DNA of 64,000 nucleotides from Pseudomonas muyukensis (GTDB lineage Bacteria > Pseudomonadota > Gammaproteobacteria > Pseudomonadales > Pseudomonadaceae). The first letter of the stretch is position 1. Every line of letters begins with the position of its first letter. The translations under genes were made by a program, and so were the position numbers. Below, piece by piece: positions 52,576-60,483 of the stretch. Location: positions 2,942,501-3,006,500 of the forward strand of contig NZ_CP077073.1 in the NCBI RefSeq assembly GCF_019139535.1, read 5' to 3'. The notes beneath the pieces were generated by a model. It saw only the letters and a list, made by a program, of their open reading frames with translations. It searched no databases and was not told the origin of the DNA.

Positions 52576-53817
52576 TTAACCGCGCGGCGCTTGGGCGCTG
52601 GCGACTTTTACATTGGCCCCGGCCACTTTCGGCGTCGGGTTGCTGGCCTCCAGGGCCTGGCGCTGCTGGGCGAGGGCGGCGAGGGTCTGCTCGCTGGCCA
52701 TCGGCGTTTCCTCAGGCGTCACCGGCGAGCCTGGACGGACTCGCTGCAGGCCCTTGACCACGATGCGGTCGTCCTTGCCCAGGCCGCTGCGCACGATGCG
52801 CAGGCCTTCGAGCTTGGGCCCCAGTTCCACGGCGCGGTAGGCGGCCTTGTTGTCCTTGTCCATGACCAGCACGAACTTCTTGCCAAGGTCGGTGCCGACC
52901 GCTTCGTCGTTGATCAGCACGGCGTCGTACTGGGCGCTGCCGACCAGCTTCAGGCGCGCATACAGGCCGGGGGTGAACTGGCCGTCGCGGTTGTCGAACA
53001 CGGCGCGGCCACGGATGGTGCCGGTGCGCGGGTTGACCTGGTTGTCGACGAAGTTCATCTGGCCCAGGTGCGGGTTGCCGGTTTCGCTGGTCAGGCCCAG
53101 GTACACCGGGGTGCTCTGGCCGCGCTGGCCTTCGCGGGCCAGCTGGGTGTACTTGAGGTACACGCGCTCGTCGGCGTCGAAGTAGGCGTAGACCTTGTCG
53201 GTGGAGACCACGCTGGTCAATGGGGTGACGTCGGCCGTGACGATGTTGCCGGCGGTGAACTGGGCGCGGCTGACGCGGCCGCTGATTGGCGCGCTGACCC
53301 GGGTGAAGCTCAGGTTCAGCCGGGCCAGGTCCAGTTGTGCCTGGATCGCATCGACCCCGGCACGGGCTTCGGCGGCGGCGCTGCTGCGCGACTCGGCCAG
53401 TTCCGCGGAGATCGCGTTGCTGTCGCGCAGGCGCTCGCCGCGGCGCGCCTCGTTGGCACTGCGAATGGCGGTGGCCTTGGCCTGTTGCAGCTGGGCTTCG
53501 AGGCGGCGCACTTCGGCCTGGAACGGGCGAGGGTCGATCTGGAACAGTAGGTCGCCTTTCTTCACCTGAGCACCTTCGGTGAAGGCTACCAGGTCGATCT
53601 GGCCGGACACGCGGGGGCGTATCTCGACGGTTTCCGGAGCTTCGAGGCGGCCGGTGAACTCGTCCCATTCATTGATTGGCTGTTCGATGACCTTGGCGAC
53701 GCTGACTTTGGGCGCGGCGGGAGCCTGCACGGCGTCGGGTGTGCGGCCACAAGCGCTGAGCACCACCACCGCCAGGGCAGCGAGGGGGAAGCGCAAGGGT
53801 TTGAGTGAGTGATCCAT
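52576..53817 (-). CDS. mexE: RND efflux membrane fusion protein MexE
   Basis: 413-aa periplasmic adaptor. Lipoprotein signal with lipobox VVLSACGRTP (Cys about 23), then lipoyl half-motifs and a coiled-coil hairpin (about 95-165, VRRLEAQLQQAKATAIRSAN), and beta-barrel (GQMNFVDNQVNPRTGTIRGR). 12 bases before mexF. Start MDHSLKPLRFPL gives the signal peptide at the N-terminus. The operon promoter lies in the 300 bases upstream. Confidence 0.94.
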   Translation of the reverse strand: MDHSLKPLRFPLAALAVVVLSACGRTPDAVQAPAAPKVSVAKVIEQPINEWDEFTGRLEAPETVEIRPRVSGQIDLVAFTEGAQVKKGDLLFQIDPRPFQAEVRRLEAQLQQAKATAIRSANEARRGERLRDSNAISAELAESRSSAAAEARAGVDAIQAQLDLARLNLSFTRVSAPISGRVSRAQFTAGNIVTADVTPLTSVVSTDKVYAYFDADERVYLKYTQLAREGQRGQSTPVYLGLTSETGNPHLGQMNFVDNQVNPRTGTIRGRAVFDNRDGQFTPGLYARLKLVGSAQYDAVLINDEAVGTDLGKKFVLVMDKDNKAAYRAVELGPKLEGLRIVRSGLGKDDRIVVKGLQRVRPGSPVTPEETPMASEQTLAALAQQRQALEASNPTPKVAGANVKVASAQAPRG

Positions 53818-54116
53818 GGAGAACTCCGCCAATGTATTAGTAGTGGGGCGGAGTGTGAGTGTCTTGCGCGTGACGCACGAATCAAACGGAGCGAAGGTTA
53901 TTATCACGCGCAATGATGGGTCACCTGCCATCATCGATCGTTGCGCATGATTGCAGAGCGGCATCGTACTGTGTAGGAGCGGCCTCGTGTCGCGAAAGGG
54001 CTGCGCAGCGGCCCCAGGGTTTCAGCGTTAACACATAGATCGCCGGGGCCGCGACGCAGCCCTTGCCGACCGGTCCGACGCCTCGGCAAGGCCGCGCCTA
54101 CAGGGGGACGGTGTAG
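53818..54116. promoter_or_regulatory. mexE upstream region with nested palindrome and REP repeat
   Basis: GCGCAA-TGATGG-N8-CCATCA-N7-TTGCGC (53908-53946) is a nested inverted repeat about 90 bases upstream of mexE, a candidate regulator site. 53972-54102 holds a long REP-like pair, TGTAGGAGCGGCCTCGTGTC at the left and its imperfect inverse ending GGCCGCGCCTACA at the right. No gene. Confidence 0.5.
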
Positions 54117-54710
54117 TCAGCGTGGCCCGCCGGATGCCTTTTCGCGCAACGCCTTGGCCACCTGCGCCTCGACCTCGTAGGCCGGCCCTTCCAGCGCCTG
54201 GTAGTCGCGGCTATAGCGCCGGGCGAATTCCTCGACCCCCAGTTCCTTGTATTGCTGCACGTGCTTGAGTTCATGGGCCCAGAGCGCCACGTTGTCCTGG
54301 GCATCGGCGGTGCGGCGGAAGATGATGGTGTCGATCAGGGTCAGCGCATTGACGTCCGGGTTTTGCAGCAAGGCATTGGCGGCGCTGATCTGTTGTTCGT
54401 CACCCACCCGGTAGCGTGCCGCGTCGAGCACGGCGAAGTCATACCAGGGTTCGAGCTGGGCGCGGATGTGCAAGGGAATGGGTTGGGTGCCACTGGCCGT
54501 GGCTTCCTCATGGGCCTGGCGCAGGGCGAACACCAGGCTGCCAGTGGCCATGCGCTCGACATCCTGCAGTACCTGGCCGCCTGGTCCAGGGTCCAGGGGC
54601 GCGCAGAAGCACACCACCAGGCACACCTGATACTGCCCGGCCGGGCAGCTGTCCTGGGCGCAGGCGGGCAGGGCCAGCAGCAGGCCGAGCAGGGTGCTAG
54701 CGAACCTCAT
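54117..54710 (-). CDS. Exported zincin-like protein (HELKH motif)
   Basis: 197-aa protein with a signal peptide (MRFASTLLGLLLALPACAQD). The mature part has HELKHVQQY (about 148-156), an HExxH zinc-binding motif of the kind in DUF4157-type putative metallopeptidases, and four cysteines near the N-terminus (SCPAGQYQVCLVVCFC). Substrate unknown. Its start overlaps the end of the tetR gene by 14 bases on the same strand, so the two are probably cotranscribed. Confidence 0.78.
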   Translation of the reverse strand: MRFASTLLGLLLALPACAQDSCPAGQYQVCLVVCFCAPLDPGPGGQVLQDVERMATGSLVFALRQAHEEATASGTQPIPLHIRAQLEPWYDFAVLDAARYRVGDEQQISAANALLQNPDVNALTLIDTIIFRRTADAQDNVALWAHELKHVQQYKELGVEEFARRYSRDYQALEGPAYEVEAQVAKALREKASGGPR

Positions 54711-55260
54711 CGAAGACGCGCCCGACCAGCTTGCGGCTGGCGGCCAGCACCTGCGCCTGCACGGGCTCGCTGGCCAGCATGCGGCCCACCACCAGTGCGC
54801 CGACGCACTGGCTGAGCAGCGCCCAGGCCAGTTCGGGGTCGTCGAGGGTCTCGCTCCACGCCTGATGCAGCGCCACCAACCAGTGCTCGGCCTGCTCGCG
54901 CAGCGGTTGCTCGGCGCGGGCGATTTCCACCCCCAGTGGCGGCAGCGGGCAGCCACCTTCGGCATTGTGCAGGTGGGCCAGGCTCAGGTACTGCTCCAGC
55001 AGGCGCTTGAGCCGCGCGCGGTCGATGCCATGCTCGGCCTGCCGGCCCAGGGGGCTGTTGCTCAGTTCGCGGCGCACGATTTCGCCGAACAGGTCGTCCT
55101 TGGAGGGGAAGTGGTTGTAGAAGGCCCCGCCGGTCAGGCCGATGGCCTTCATCAGTTCGGCCACGCCGGTGGCGGCGAAACCGCCGCGCTTGGCCAGCGC
55201 GCCGCTGCTGATCAGCAGTTTTTCGCGGGTCTGTTGTTTATGGTCGGTGGCGTAGCGCAT
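54697..55260 (-). CDS. TetR-family repressor
   Basis: 187 aa. HTH at about residues 8-60 (REKLLISSGALAKRGGFAAT, ELMKAIGLTGGAFYNHFPSK) and a helical ligand domain. Divergent from the SDR/DsbA-like pair with a palindrome between the starts, so it likely represses that pair and itself. The start MRYATDHKQQ avoids running the frame through the operator. Confidence 0.92.
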   Translation of the reverse strand: MRYATDHKQQTREKLLISSGALAKRGGFAATGVAELMKAIGLTGGAFYNHFPSKDDLFGEIVRRELSNSPLGRQAEHGIDRARLKRLLEQYLSLAHLHNAEGGCPLPPLGVEIARAEQPLREQAEHWLVALHQAWSETLDDPELAWALLSQCVGALVVGRMLASEPVQAQVLAASRKLVGRVFDEVR

Positions 55261-55313
55261 GCGCGAAACCTCGTGGCGCGGGCTTGACGATGAGGTGATC
55301 GTAGCATAGCGTT

Positions 55314-55326
55314 CGTTTACTAAACG
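55314..55326. promoter_or_regulatory. Putative TetR operator
   Basis: CGTTTA-C-TAAACG, a perfect inverted repeat in the divergent promoter region, 24 bases before the SDR start at 55350 and 54 before the tetR start. Confidence 0.65.
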
Positions 55327-55349
55327 ATCATTTACCAATGGGGCAATCC

Positions 55350-56081
55350 ATGGCAGAACAACAAAAGGTCGTGCTGGTGATTGGTGCGGGCGACGCTACC
55401 GGTGGCGAGATCGCCAAGCGTTTTGCCCGCGAGGGCTACATCGCGTGTGTGACCCGGCGCCAGGCCGAGAAGCTGCAGCCTCTGCTCGACCAGATCCGTG
55501 CCGAAGGCGGGCAGGCCCATGGCTTTGGCTCTGATGCGCGCAAGGAAGAGGAGGTGGCCGAACTGGTGGAAACCATCGAGCGCGACATCGGCCCGATCGA
55601 AGCCTTTGTCTTCAACATTGGCGCCAATGTGCCCTGCAGCATCCTCGAGGAAACCCCGCGCAAGTACTTCAAGATCTGGGAGATGGCCTGCTTTGCCGGA
55701 TTTCTCACCGCCCAGGCGGTGGCCCGGCGCATGGTCACCCGCGAGCGCGGCAGCATCCTGTTCACCGGCGCCACCGCCGGTACCCGTGGCGCGGCGGGGT
55801 TCGCCGCTTTCGCCGGGGCCAAGCACGGCCTGCGCGCCTTGGCCCAGAGCATGGCGCGGGAACTGGGGCCACGTAACATCCATGTCGCCCATGTGGTGGT
55901 CGATGGCGCCATCGACACCGCGTTCATCCGCGACAGCTTCCCCGAACGCTTCGCGCTCAAGGACCAGGACGGCATCCTCGATCCTGCGCATATCGCCGAC
56001 AGCTACTGGTTCCTGCACGCCCAGCCGCGGGATGCCTGGACCTTCGAACTTGACCTGCGCCCGTGGCTTGAGCGCTGGTAA
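55350..56081 (+). CDS. SDR-fold protein with substituted active-site tyrosine
   Basis: 243-aa Rossmann-fold short-chain dehydrogenase family member. Nucleotide motif VIGAGDATGGEIAKRF at the N-terminus and NIGAN in place of NNAG. At the catalytic site the expected YxxxK reads FAGAK (FAAFAGAKHGLRAL), and the usual serine position reads TGATAG, so Tyr is Phe. The subfamily with this change exists widely; its reaction is not clear. The second ATG is preferred because GGGG lies seven bases upstream. Next gene is 25 bases on. Confidence 0.85.
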   Translation: MAEQQKVVLVIGAGDATGGEIAKRFAREGYIACVTRRQAEKLQPLLDQIRAEGGQAHGFGSDARKEEEVAELVETIERDIGPIEAFVFNIGANVPCSILEETPRKYFKIWEMACFAGFLTAQAVARRMVTRERGSILFTGATAGTRGAAGFAAFAGAKHGLRALAQSMARELGPRNIHVAHVVVDGAIDTAFIRDSFPERFALKDQDGILDPAHIADSYWFLHAQPRDAWTFELDLRPWLERW

Positions 56082-56106
56082 GCCCCCCTCATACAAGGAT
56101 CGAATC

Positions 56107-56706
56107 ATGAGCAAGACCGTCGAGTTCTACCTGGACCTGGGCAGCCCGGCCACCTACCTGGCCTGGACCCAACTACCTGGCCTGTGCGCGCGCCACGCAG
56201 CGCAACTGGTGTACAAGCCGATTCTGCTGGGCGGCGTGTTCCAGGCCACCGGCAATGTTTCGCCGATCACGGTGCCGGCCAAGGGGCGCTACGTGTTCAT
56301 CGACCTCGCGCGCTACGCCTGTCGCTACGGTGTGCCGCTGACCCTGCCACCCGGCTTCCCGGTCAACACCCTGACCCTGATGCGCGGGCTGACCGGTGTC
56401 CAGTTGTTTGCCAACGAGCGTTTCGAGGCGCTGCTGAAGGTGCTGTTCACAGGGCTGTTCGAGCACGGGCGCAATCTGGCAGATCCTGCGGTTCTGGAGC
56501 AGACCCTGACTGACGGTGGCTTCGAGGCCGAGGTGTTCCACCAGCTGGCCGCCCGGCCTGAGGTCAAGGACGCCTTGCGCAAAGCCACCGAGGAGGCGGT
56601 GGAACGTGGCTTGTTTGGCGCGCCGACGTTCTTTGTCGACGGGCAGATGTTCTTCGGCCAGGACCGGCTGGATTTCGTCGAAGAGGCGTTGGTCAGGCAG
56701 GCATGA
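56107..56706 (+). CDS. DsbA-family 2-hydroxychromene-2-carboxylate isomerase-like protein
   Basis: 199-aa thioredoxin-fold protein of the kappa-class GST/HCCA isomerase group. It starts MSKTVEFYLDLGSPATYLAW, where the serine of GSPATYLA replaces a CxxC motif as in this group, and ends with the typical GLFGAPTFFVDGQMFFGQDR. Glutathione-dependent isomerisation of an aromatic or xenobiotic compound is the family role. Operon partner of the SDR gene under TetR control. Confidence 0.9.
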   Translation: MSKTVEFYLDLGSPATYLAWTQLPGLCARHAAQLVYKPILLGGVFQATGNVSPITVPAKGRYVFIDLARYACRYGVPLTLPPGFPVNTLTLMRGLTGVQLFANERFEALLKVLFTGLFEHGRNLADPAVLEQTLTDGGFEAEVFHQLAARPEVKDALRKATEEAVERGLFGAPTFFVDGQMFFGQDRLDFVEEALVRQA

Positions 56707-56710
56707 AGTT

Positions 56711-56760
56711 GCGCCTGTGAGATCGAGCGCCGCCCGCGCGGCGCTCGATCTCACAGGCGC
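56711..56760. repeat. Perfect 22-bp inverted repeat between convergent genes
   Basis: Left arm 56711-56732 begins GCGCCTGTGAGATCGAGCGC; loop CCCGCG; right arm 56739-56760 is the exact complement. No T tract on either side. It may act as a shared transcript end or RNA stabiliser. It does not carry the REP words found elsewhere in the window. Confidence 0.9.
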
Positions 56761-56778
56761 CGAGACCCTTTTGGCGAA

Positions 56779-57324
56779 TCAGAAGTTCGCCGGGGTATTG
56801 GCGCTGATGATCTCGGCCTCGTCCGGGCCGATGTTCTTGAAACTGTGGGGCAGGGTGGTGGGGATGTAGTAGCCATCGCCGGCGTTGAGCACGCTGACCT
56901 GGCCGTCGACCCACAGCTCCAGGGTACCCCGGGTGACCAGGCCGCATTCCTCGCCTTCGGCATGCACGATCGGCTCGCCAGAGTCGGCGCCGGGGGCGTA
57001 CAACTCGCGCAGCATGCGCATCTGCCGGCCTTCGACGCTGGCGCCGACCAACAGCATGCGCAGGCCGTTGCGGCCCAGGTCCGGCTGCTCGCCGCCACGG
57101 AACACATAGCGCTCTTCGCGCACCGGCTCGTCGAAGCTGAAAAATTCCGCCAGGGACATGGGGATCCCTTCGAGCAGCTTCTTCAGGGAACTGACCGAAG
57201 GGCTGACCCGGTTCTGCTCGATCTGCGAGATCGTCGAGTTGGTCAGGCCGCTGCGGCGGGCCAGCTCCCGCTGGGAGAGGTTGTTGCGTTCACGCACCAG
57301 TTTGAGTCGTGTCCCCGTGTCCAT
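56779..57324 (-). CDS. XRE-family HTH regulator with cupin domain (PuuR-like)
   Basis: 181 aa. HTH in residues 5-60 (LVRERNNLSQRELARRSGLT, NSTISQIEQNRVSPSV) and a C-terminal cupin (EGEECGLVTRGTLELWVDGQ, GDGYYIPTTLPHSFKN). The same architecture as the putrescine regulator PuuR. Downstream of an MFS gene on the same strand (79-base gap). Start MDTGTRLKLVRERN is the family one. Confidence 0.9.
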   Translation of the reverse strand: MDTGTRLKLVRERNNLSQRELARRSGLTNSTISQIEQNRVSPSVSSLKKLLEGIPMSLAEFFSFDEPVREERYVFRGGEQPDLGRNGLRMLLVGASVEGRQMRMLRELYAPGADSGEPIVHAEGEECGLVTRGTLELWVDGQVSVLNAGDGYYIPTTLPHSFKNIGPDEAEIISANTPANF

Positions 57325-57403
57325 AGCCGCCTTGTTTGCAGAGGTGTCAAAAATAATGGGCGACGCATTAAAACATACTCTGCACGCTTGCGCGCTGTGC
57401 GCA

Positions 57404-58609
57404 TCAGTGGCGTTGGTCGGCCGCTGTCGGCCATAGCCCGACCACCAGCAACAGCAGGCCCACGGCCAGGAACGGCAAGCGCGGATCGAGGGCATAGACC
57501 AGGGTGCCGGCCAGTGGCCCGACCACCGCGCCCATGCCCTGCGCCGCGCCGATCGAACCGGCGGTGGCGCCCTGTTCGCCGGCCTGCATGGCATTGGCGG
57601 CCAGGGCAGAGAAGGCCGGGAAGACGAAGCCCATGCCGAACGCGGCGACGAAGAACGCGCCCCACAGCCAGGATGCCTGGGTGGCCAGCGCCGCAGCAGC
57701 GAAACCCAGCCCGGAAACGCTGGCGCCGATGCGGATCATTTTTGCCGGTGGCCACTCCAGCTTGCGCAGGAACACCTGGGCCAGCATCAGCGCCACGCCC
57801 ACGCAGGTCAGGGCGACACCGGCAGCCTGGGCGGCGGCCCCGGCCTCGAGCTGCAAGCGGTCAAGGGCAAAAAAGCCGACCGCGATCTGCGACACGGTGA
57901 TGCTGAGCATCGCGCTGAAGGCCACCAGCAAGGGGCGGCGCAGGCGCGGGTCGGACAGCCGCACCGGATTGGGCGCATGGGTTTGTGCCAGTGGCTGCGG
58001 CTTGAGCTTGAACAGCAGCACCACGAACGCGCTGGCCGGCAACAGCGACATGGCATAGAACGGCAGGCTCAGGCTGTAGCGCGACAGCAGCGCGGCCAGC
58101 GCCGGGCCCACCACCAGGCCGACGGCGTTGGCCGCACCCAGCGATGCCATGGCCCGGGCCCGGCGTTGCGGCTCGACATGGTCGGCGATCAGCGCATTGC
58201 CGCCTACCGGCAGCGCGGCATAGAAGGCACCGATCAGGCCACGGGCCAGCATCAAGCCAAAGAACGCCAGGGTCGCGCCCGGCAGCCAGCGCAAGGCGCC
58301 GTCGATGAACAGGCACAGCACCCAGTAGGCCAGGGTGAAACCACCGCTGCCCAGCAGCAGCACCCGACGCCGGCCATAACGGTCGGCCAGGCGCCCCCAG
58401 GGCCGCGCCAGGATCACCCAGACCACGCCGGCCACGGTCACCGCGGCGCCGGCCTGCCAGGTGGCCATGCCCAGCAGGCGGGCGATTGGGCCGATCAGGG
58501 CGACGAAGGCCATCATCGACATGGTGCAGGCCATGTTGACCAGCATCAGCGGACGCAAGTCCAGGGTGCTGGCTGGGGTGAATGCGGCAGGATCCTTTGC
58601 GACGTTCAT
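57404..58609 (-). CDS. MFS transporter, drug-exporter-like
   Basis: 401-aa, about 12 helices. Loop 2-3 motif GRLADRYGRRRVLLLG and the antiporter motif region ALPVGGNALIADHVEPQRRA match multidrug/tetracycline-type exporters. Substrate unknown. It may be regulated by the downstream HTH-cupin gene. An AT-rich patch (58651-58666) upstream probably holds the promoter. Confidence 0.88.
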   Translation of the reverse strand: MNVAKDPAAFTPASTLDLRPLMLVNMACTMSMMAFVALIGPIARLLGMATWQAGAAVTVAGVVWVILARPWGRLADRYGRRRVLLLGSGGFTLAYWVLCLFIDGALRWLPGATLAFFGLMLARGLIGAFYAALPVGGNALIADHVEPQRRARAMASLGAANAVGLVVGPALAALLSRYSLSLPFYAMSLLPASAFVVLLFKLKPQPLAQTHAPNPVRLSDPRLRRPLLVAFSAMLSITVSQIAVGFFALDRLQLEAGAAAQAAGVALTCVGVALMLAQVFLRKLEWPPAKMIRIGASVSGLGFAAAALATQASWLWGAFFVAAFGMGFVFPAFSALAANAMQAGEQGATAGSIGAAQGMGAVVGPLAGTLVYALDPRLPFLAVGLLLLVVGLWPTAADQRH

Positions 58610-58687
58610 GGGGCAGTCCGGGGCAGTTCGGCGAATTGAGTGCCGATGTTAGTAATAATTATTTACAGTTGTCGACCCCGGCAGTGC

Positions 58688-59221
58688 TCATTCACCACCA
58701 CGCAACGGGCCTGGCCACATGCTACGCAAGACGCCGTCGCGGTGCACCAGGGCGTGCAGCAGTGCCGCGCCCAGGTGCAGCAGCACAGTGGCGAACAGCA
58801 GGTAGCCGGCCCAGCCGTGGGCCTGGCGCAGCAGGGCATACAACTGTAGATCGTGTGGCGCGATGGCCGGCAATTGCAGCGGGCGTGGATAGCCGCCGGC
58901 CGAGAGCATGGCCCAGCCCAGCAGCGGCATGCCCAGCATCAGGGCATAGAGCAACAGGTGCGATGCCCCGGCGGCCAGGCGTTGCGCGGTCGGCAGTTGG
59001 CGTGGCAGTGGCGGGTGCGCCAGGGTCAGGCGCAGGCCGATGCGCAGGACCACCAGCACCAGCAGGGCCAGGCCCGTGGCCTTGTGCAGCTCGACCAGCA
59101 GCGGGTGGCGAGGCGACAGGTCGGCAACCATGGAGACGCCGATGAACAACATGGCCAGGATCAGCAGCGCCATCAGCCAGTGCAGCAGGCGCGCCAGGGG
59201 GTGGAAGGCGGTAACGGTCAT
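58688..59221 (-). CDS. Cytochrome b561
   Basis: 177-aa four-helix membrane diheme protein. Heme-ligand histidines are visible in HPLARLLHWLMALL (about 7 and 14), ELHKATGLALLVLVVLRIGL (about 45) and QAHGWAGYLLFATVLLHLGA (about 138 and 151). It passes electrons across or from the membrane. Its ATG overlaps the stop of the catalase-like gene (ATGA), so the two proteins probably work together. Confidence 0.92.
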   Translation of the reverse strand: MTVTAFHPLARLLHWLMALLILAMLFIGVSMVADLSPRHPLLVELHKATGLALLVLVVLRIGLRLTLAHPPLPRQLPTAQRLAAGASHLLLYALMLGMPLLGWAMLSAGGYPRPLQLPAIAPHDLQLYALLRQAHGWAGYLLFATVLLHLGAALLHALVHRDGVLRSMWPGPLRGGE

Positions 59222-60264
59222 GGCTGGGCTCCTTCGCTCAGCGATTCGTGGCTGCGGCGGTTGAACGACACCGAGTAGGCGGCCGAGCGGGCCGCCAGGA
59301 TCGGGTCGGCGGAGGGCTCGATACCCTGGGGCAGGATCAGCGGATCGAAGTTGAGGTCGCGGCAGGCGCCTTGCTCGGGTCCATCGACCTGTTCCAGGAC
59401 CAGGGTGCCGGCATCCAGGCTGCGGCGCTCGGCAGGCCAGGGGCGTGCCGGGTCGTCCACCGGGTCGCCCGGCTCGGCCAGGGTCAGGCGCAGGGTCCAG
59501 CGCAACGGGCCTTGGGCCAGGCGTTGGTGCAGGTCGTGCTGGAGGAATTGCTTGTCGTCGATTTGCGCGGGCAGGGCGGCGAAGGGGGCCTGGGGCTCCA
59601 GGGCCCAGCGCACCGGTTGCGCCTTGCCGTCGGCGGCAATCAGGCGAAAGGCGTTGATGCTGTGGTAGGCGGTGCTGGCGAAGCTGTCGCTGGGCGTGTA
59701 GCTGGCCGCCCACTGGCGAAATGCCGCGCTCTCGGGATGGCTGGCGAAGAAGGCTTGCAGCCTTGCCGGGTCGGGCTTGCCGGTGGCCGGATCGGGGGCG
59801 CCGGCCAGGACCTGGGCGTAGAACCCTTCGGGGGTGCTGACCGCCAGTACCGGTGGGTTGTTCATGCCGGTGCGCCAGACCTGGCCATCGTCGCTGGTCA
59901 GTTGCAGCGCCAGGCTGCGCACCGGTATCGCGGTATCGGCTGCGAACGGGTTGGCGCCGCCGATGGCGAAGCGGCCGATCACCGGCACCCGCTGTTGGCT
60001 GAAGACCCGCGCGCTGGACAGCGTCGCGGCCTGGCCGCTGCTCTGGAAGTAGCCGCTCACGCATAGCCCCTTGGCGTGGTTCTTGCGATAGCCTGGGTGA
60101 TGGCCGGCCTGGGCCTCGAAGGTGTCGATGATGCGTTGCGGTGTCAGTTTGGCGCTGCCGATCCAGCCGGCGGCATAGGCGAAGCCTGCGCCCAGCGCCG
60201 CGAGGGTGGCGCCGATGGCGGCCAGGCGCAAGGCTTTGGCGGGGCCGGGCAAAGGGGTATTCAT
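59218..60264 (-). CDS. Small catalase-family peroxidase (SrpA-like), membrane-anchored or exported
   Basis: 348-aa heme protein of the minimal catalase group. N-terminal hydrophobic helix (RLAAIGATLAALGAGFAYAA), the distal histidine in RKNHAKGLCVSGYF (about 60), and the proximal tyrosine segment DPILAARSAAYSVSFNRRSH near the C-terminus. It is shorter than true catalases and expected to act as a peroxidase; the coupled cytochrome b561 may supply electrons. Driven by an ECF-type promoter at 60298. Confidence 0.9.
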   Translation of the reverse strand: MNTPLPGPAKALRLAAIGATLAALGAGFAYAAGWIGSAKLTPQRIIDTFEAQAGHHPGYRKNHAKGLCVSGYFQSSGQAATLSSARVFSQQRVPVIGRFAIGGANPFAADTAIPVRSLALQLTSDDGQVWRTGMNNPPVLAVSTPEGFYAQVLAGAPDPATGKPDPARLQAFFASHPESAAFRQWAASYTPSDSFASTAYHSINAFRLIAADGKAQPVRWALEPQAPFAALPAQIDDKQFLQHDLHQRLAQGPLRWTLRLTLAEPGDPVDDPARPWPAERRSLDAGTLVLEQVDGPEQGACRDLNFDPLILPQGIEPSADPILAARSAAYSVSFNRRSHESLSEGAQP

Positions 60265-60297
60265 GGGGCGGTCCCTGTTGTTGGAATGAGCCAGTAC

Positions 60298-60322
60298 GAC
60301 GCGCGAGGCAATGGTTTATTCC
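60298..60322 (-). promoter_or_regulatory. ECF-type promoter for catalase-like/cytochrome b561 unit
   Basis: Minus strand reads GGAATAA (60322-60316), 14 bases, CGTC (60301-60298). Identical boxes and spacing occur at 60417 before the sigma gene. The -10 box lies 34 bases before the start codon. Confidence 0.75.
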
Positions 60323-60416
60323 TCGGTTGTACCAGGCGTCGGCTTGTCGACGAACAACGGCGGCGCCTGGTTCGCCAGCAAGGCTGGCGCCCACGCTTTG
60401 GATTGCTCGATGACAG

Positions 60417-60441
60417 GGAATAAATTTCGTGCGGGTGCGTC
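60417..60441 (+). promoter_or_regulatory. ECF-type promoter for the sigma/anti-sigma unit
   Basis: GGAATAA (60417-60423), 14 bases, CGTC (60438-60441), 43 bases before the sigma ATG. Matches the -35 GGAA and -10 CGTC pattern of ECF sigma factors and implies autoregulation. Confidence 0.75.
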
Positions 60442-60483
60442 AGCCCCTTACACTGACAGCCCGCAGGGGCCTGGAACCCGACC

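Noticed and set aside
50734..53550. Long open frame (about 938 codons) antisense to mexF and mexE
   Set aside because: Same antisense GC effect; composition biased and both mexF and mexE are unmistakable on the minus strand.
58651..58666. Fur-box-like AT-rich palindrome (AATAATTATT) upstream of the MFS gene
   Set aside because: Too short and too far from the 19-bp Fur consensus; equally explained as an AT-rich promoter element.
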